A stretch of 9,360 bases of DNA from CAYMEV01 sp964431655 [NCBI: uncultured bacterium] (lineage in GTDB: Bacteria > CAYMEV01): NCBI GenBank assembly GCA_964431655.1, contig CAYSKJ010000132.1, forward strand, positions 1 through 9,360, written 5' to 3'. The position numbers were made by a program, and so were the translations under genes. The notes under the pieces are model-generated. The model made no database searches and was not told the DNA's origin. It saw only the letters and a list, made by a program, of their open reading frames with translations. Position 1 is the stretch's first letter, and each line of letters starts with the position of its first letter. Shown piece after piece: positions 6,680 through 9,360 of this stretch.

Positions 6680-8136
6680 TTTTCTTCTTTCCATTCAATC
6701 CTGGAGGGTATTTTATATGGGGACAGGGATGTGTGCATATCCCTGAATATCCTGTCCTTATTATCCATACTGTCAATAGTGATATCAGCCCCTATGATAT
6801 AATTGCCCTTGGCATCATGCTCCCGGGAGTACAGGCTTGCGCGGATTACCCCCTGAATACCCGATATTATCCTTTCAACCTCTCTCGGATAGACATTATA
6901 GCTTCCTACAAGGAACATCTCCTTCTTCAGGCCCTTAAAGAAATGGTTTCCCCCTTTATCGATCATGAAATAATCCCCGGTCCTGAACCAGCCGTCTTCT
7001 GTAAGCCTATCCCTGCAATCAGCATACCTGCCTGTATACCTTTCTGTAACCGACGGGCCCTTGATCTGCATCTCACCGGTTTCACCAAGAGGCAGTATCC
7101 TGCCGTCATCATCCACAATCCTGGTGGAAAAGATGGGGAAGGGTTTGCCGCAGGAACCAAAGACCATTTCCTCATCAAAGAAATTAAAGGTTACAGCGGC
7201 TGAAGCCTCGGTTATGCCAAAACCCTGGCGTATATCTATACCGTATTTTCCCCTGACAGATTTCTGGAAATCCCCATCCAGGGGAGAACCGCCCGATATG
7301 CAGGTTTTAAGAGAGCTTAGATCAAACCTTTCAATGCTCCTGTGGTTGAGCAGGCTGTAAAACATCATCGGTACGCTTTGAATCCTTGTTATTTTATACT
7401 GCTCAATAAACTGCAGTATCTGGGTAGTCCGGTATCTGTCCACCAGAAGCTGGCCTGCGCCGGTAAGAAACCCTGCTAAGAGGGTATTGGAAAATCCATA
7501 GGCATGATAGAAGGGGAGCAGGGAAAAGACCCTGTCATCCTGTGTCAGGCTCATATACTCATGAGTGGCAAGAATATTGGACATGAGGTTTTTGAAGGAA
7601 AGGCATGCGCCCCTCAGATACCCGTCCTCGCCGGATGTATAAATAATGACTGTAGGCCGGGGATCCAGAACAGGTACAAAGACCCTCCTGGGTTCCAGGC
7701 TCTTTATATGTCCTTCAAAGGAGAGTTTGGGATTTAATACGGAGGGCTCTTTTATGTCAATGAAATTGACTTTCCTTTTCAGCGATGACATTACCCTGCC
7801 AGTGTATTCCGGTGACAAGGAGTAGGAAATGACAGTATCTGCCCCTGAATCTTCCAGCATATAGGCCATTTCAAGGCTTGATACGGCAATATTGGTCAGC
7901 AGAATGGGTATCCCTAAGCTGTTTAAGGACATGGTCACATAGATGAATTCCGGTACATTAGGCAGGCTTACTACCACAGGCTTTCTGCTGTCCAGGCCCA
8001 GGAGACTGAAATAGTGACTGTGCCTCTCTGTGGTTTTCAGAATGTCCCGGAAGGTTATCTGTTCATCATTGTAGATAACAGCTGTCCTGTCCCGATATTT
8101 TTTCTCAGCCCAGTAAAGTATCCTGGATATATTCAA
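6676..8136 (-). CDS. AMP-dependent synthetase/ligase-like (ANL superfamily) protein lacking the A10 lysine
   Basis: The 486-residue protein has the ANL fold: N-terminal DRTAVIYNDEQITF, LPFYHAYGF (207-215, motif A4), QGFGITEAS (304-312, A5), WFRTGD (383-388, A7) and GSYNVYPREVERI (411-423, A8). Family members activate carboxylates as acyl-AMP and usually pass them to CoA or a carrier protein. Three positions are unusual. The phosphate loop is TSGEDGYLRG (167-176) instead of TSGTTGxPKG. The A8 arginine of the GRxKD element is L403. The chain stops after PYKIPSRIEWKEEK, before the usual C-terminal lysine motif. Activity may be altered or lost. The start is TTG 8136, supported by AGGAAG seven bases upstream, with no ATG nearby. 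It is the first gene of the operon and overlaps the DUF362 gene. The substrate is unknown; no acyl carrier protein is encoded within the window. Confidence 0.88.
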   Translation of the reverse strand: MNISRILYWAEKKYRDRTAVIYNDEQITFRDILKTTERHSHYFSLLGLDSRKPVVVSLPNVPEFIYVTMSLNSLGIPILLTNIAVSSLEMAYMLEDSGADTVISYSLSPEYTGRVMSSLKRKVNFIDIKEPSVLNPKLSFEGHIKSLEPRRVFVPVLDPRPTVIIYTSGEDGYLRGACLSFKNLMSNILATHEYMSLTQDDRVFSLLPFYHAYGFSNTLLAGFLTGAGQLLVDRYRTTQILQFIEQYKITRIQSVPMMFYSLLNHRSIERFDLSSLKTCISGGSPLDGDFQKSVRGKYGIDIRQGFGITEASAAVTFNFFDEEMVFGSCGKPFPIFSTRIVDDDGRILPLGETGEMQIKGPSVTERYTGRYADCRDRLTEDGWFRTGDYFMIDKGGNHFFKGLKKEMFLVGSYNVYPREVERIISGIQGVIRASLYSREHDAKGNYIIGADITIDSMDNKDRIFRDMHTSLSPYKIPSRIEWKEEK

Positions 8137-8143
8137 TCAGATT

Positions 8144-8149
8144 CTTCCT
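8144..8149 (-). promoter_or_regulatory. Ribosome binding site that supports the TTG start of the ligase-like gene
   Basis: The minus-strand AGGAAG lies seven bases before TTG 8136-8134. No in-frame ATG occurs nearby, and the first internal Met at a plausible position is far inside the conserved N-terminal domain, so this site decides the start. Confidence 0.7.
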
Positions 8150-8160
8150 GTTTTTTTCTT

Positions 8161-8188
8161 ATTTTATGAATTGAATGGCTTTTGTAAA
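8161..8188 (-). promoter_or_regulatory. Candidate promoter of the six-gene operon
   Basis: On the minus strand, TTTACA (8183-8188) and TAAAAT (8161-8166) are separated by 16 bases, giving a sigma-70-like promoter. It would start transcription near 8153 and leave a leader of roughly 16 bases that contains the AGGAAG Shine-Dalgarno. It is the best candidate in the 146-base divergent spacer, but the region is AT-rich and chance matches are common. Confidence 0.5.
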
Positions 8189-8204
8189 TGAATTTCTTGA
8201 AACT

Positions 8205-8234
8205 GGATTATATTTATATGGATTAATTTATCTT
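8205..8234. repeat. Imperfect 15-base tandem direct repeat in the divergent spacer
   Basis: GGATTA occurs at 8205-8210 and again at 8220-8225, each followed by an AT-rich tail with a similar pattern, giving an approximate 15-base period. It lies between the operon promoter candidate and the radical SAM gene, so it could be an operator or part of that gene's promoter. It may equally be low-complexity AT sequence. Confidence 0.25.
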
Positions 8235-8270
8235 TATGCCTAAAATGTTAACCTGAAAAATATTAAAAAA

Positions 8271-8274
8271 GGGA
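8271..8274 (+). promoter_or_regulatory. Ribosome binding site of the radical SAM gene
   Basis: GGGA, within AAAAAAGGGAA, is eight bases before ATG 8283. It supports this ATG as the start, which also begins the typical MKIGLIIPG first strand of B12-binding radical SAM proteins. Confidence 0.6.
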
Positions 8275-8282
8275 ACTATTCT

Positions 8283-9360
8283 ATGAAAATAGGTTTGATA
8301 ATTCCAGGCTGGAAAAAATCAGGATTCTGGGCGAACAACCCTTTTAAGTTCCCCTACCTGTCCCTGCCCGCAATTGCATCATTTTTCCCGGAAGAACATG
8401 AAGTTAAGATCCTTGATGAGAACGTGGAGGATATTAACTTTGACGAGGTTTTTGATGCTGTGGGCATATCCATCCTGACCCCGACAGCAAAAAGGGGATA
8501 TCAGATAGCGGACACCTTCCGCAGCCGTGGTTCAAAAGTGATACTCGGCGGGATACATGCATCCATAAAGCCCGAAGAAGCCCGGGAACATGCAGACTCA
8601 GTCGCTGTAGGGGAATGTGAGAGCTATATAGACAGCTTAATAAGGGATATAGAGGAAAACAGCCTGAAACCGCTTTATAAAACCGATAAATTCTGCAGTC
8701 TTGATTCCCTCCCTGTGCCAAGAAAATCCCTTTTATCCAGCAAATACTTCTTTAAGGGGACCCTCCAGACAACCCGGGGATGCCCCTTCGACTGCGAGTT
8801 TTGTTCTGTAACTCCTTTTTTTGGAAGGACATACAGAAAAAAAGGTATCGAATATGTGCTGAAAGAACTTGAAAATGAAAAATCCAAATTCATCTTCTTC
8901 GTCGATGACAATATAACCGGCGACAGGGAATATGCCAGGAATCTGTTTAAGGCACTGAAACCCCTGGGAATTAAATGGCTTTCCCAGAGTTCCATCAAAA
9001 TAGCCGATGATGATGATCTCCTTGATACTGCAAGGCAGAGCGGATGCATAGGCCTCTTCATCGGATTTGAGAGCTTAAATGAGGATAATCTGAGGCTTAT
9101 GGGAAAGCAGTTCAATAAGATAGCCATGTATGAGGAAAAGATAAAAAAGATACAGGACAAGGGCATAGGCATACAGGGATCCTTTATATTCGGCTATGAC
9201 AATGATACGGAGAAGAGCTTCGACCAGGTTTATGAATTTGTTAACCGTACCAGGATGGATGCCCTCCTCTTTTCCATTCTGACTCCCTTTCCCGGTACCA
9301 GGGTTCATGACAGGCTTCAGGAGGAAAACAGGATTATATCCTGCGACTGGGATGAATATG
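8283..9360 (+). CDS. B12-binding-type radical SAM protein (C-terminus cut by window edge)
   Basis: There are 359 codons open to the right edge. Residues 1 to about 130 form a cobalamin-binding-like Rossmann domain: MKIGLIIPGW, YLSLPAIASFFPEEHEVKILDE, VGISILTPTA, VILGGIHASIKPEEA and DSVAVGECE. The DxHxxG motif of base-off cobalamin binders is absent, as in many class B radical SAM methyltransferases. The radical SAM core follows, with TRGCPFDCEFC (C167, C171, C174) for the [4Fe-4S] cluster. After it come FFVDDN (206-210), the QSSIKIADDDDLLD strand, GLFIGFESL (257-265) and GSFIFGYDNDTEKSF. This pattern groups it with radical SAM methyltransferases and cyclases acting on lipids, tetrapyrroles or natural products. 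The exact substrate cannot be told. It is divergent from the operon, and its downstream partners are outside the window. Confidence 0.9.
   Translation, partial: MKIGLIIPGWKKSGFWANNPFKFPYLSLPAIASFFPEEHEVKILDENVEDINFDEVFDAVGISILTPTAKRGYQIADTFRSRGSKVILGGIHASIKPEEAREHADSVAVGECESYIDSLIRDIEENSLKPLYKTDKFCSLDSLPVPRKSLLSSKYFFKGTLQTTRGCPFDCEFCSVTPFFGRTYRKKGIEYVLKELENEKSKFIFFVDDNITGDREYARNLFKALKPLGIKWLSQSSIKIADDDDLLDTARQSGCIGLFIGFESLNEDNLRLMGKQFNKIAMYEEKIKKIQDKGIGIQGSFIFGYDNDTEKSFDQVYEFVNRTRMDALLFSILTPFPGTRVHDRLQEENRIISCDWDEY

Noticed and set aside
6646-7203. Plus-strand 185-residue open frame opposite the ligase-like gene
   Set aside because: It is antisense to conserved ANL motifs and has a composition typical of a reverse-frame shadow.
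8434-9308. Minus-strand open frames opposite the radical SAM gene
   Set aside because: The plus-strand frame has the intact CxxxCxxC motif and B12-domain pattern; the minus frames have no family features.
1-9360. Mobile element, CRISPR array, prophage or defence island
   Set aside because: No transposase, integrase, regular repeat-spacer pattern, terminal inverted repeats or defence-gene domains were seen on either strand.

Overview
The window looks like ordinary chromosome from a Gram-negative-type anaerobe or microaerophile. A spirochaete or relative is my best guess, not a proof. The hints are two lipoproteins with loose lipoboxes (FPAC, LFSC), a Ser/Thr kinase fused to an ATPase domain, a Nim-family flavoprotein, a B12-type radical SAM enzyme, and heavy use of AGG and ATA codons. 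I see no tRNA, rRNA, insertion sequence, CRISPR array, phage gene or attachment site.

Layout. (1) Positions 1-1332, minus strand: the N-terminal 444 residues of a Ser/Thr kinase joined to a P-loop ATPase domain, cut by the left window edge and driven from a good extended -10 promoter. (2) 1525-1995, plus strand: a NimA-like pyridoxamine-phosphate-oxidase-fold protein. (3) 1996-2126: a short convergent spacer with only weak hairpins. (4) 8136 down to 2127, minus strand: a tight six-gene operon in the order AMP-dependent ligase-like protein, DUF362 protein, RuvX/YqgF, MltG, a small orphan lipoprotein, and a 5'-nucleotidase-family lipoprotein. Four of the five junctions overlap or lie within about 5 bases; the last has 19 bases and its own Shine-Dalgarno. 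A promoter candidate sits just upstream of the first gene. (5) 8137-8282: a divergent AT-rich spacer. (6) 8283 to the right edge, plus strand: a B12-binding-type radical SAM protein, cut by the window edge.

How the genes fit together. RuvX (YqgF) and MltG are housekeeping proteins of RNA/DNA processing and peptidoglycan termination, and the last two operon genes should be exported lipoproteins. The first two operon genes are the less ordinary part. The ligase-like protein keeps the ANL fold signatures but has a degenerate phosphate loop, has lost the A8 arginine, and ends before the A10 lysine. It overlaps a DUF362 protein with a cysteine-bearing C-terminal module. I see no proof of a new system; this pair and the neighbouring radical SAM gene are the best places to look for uncharacterised chemistry.
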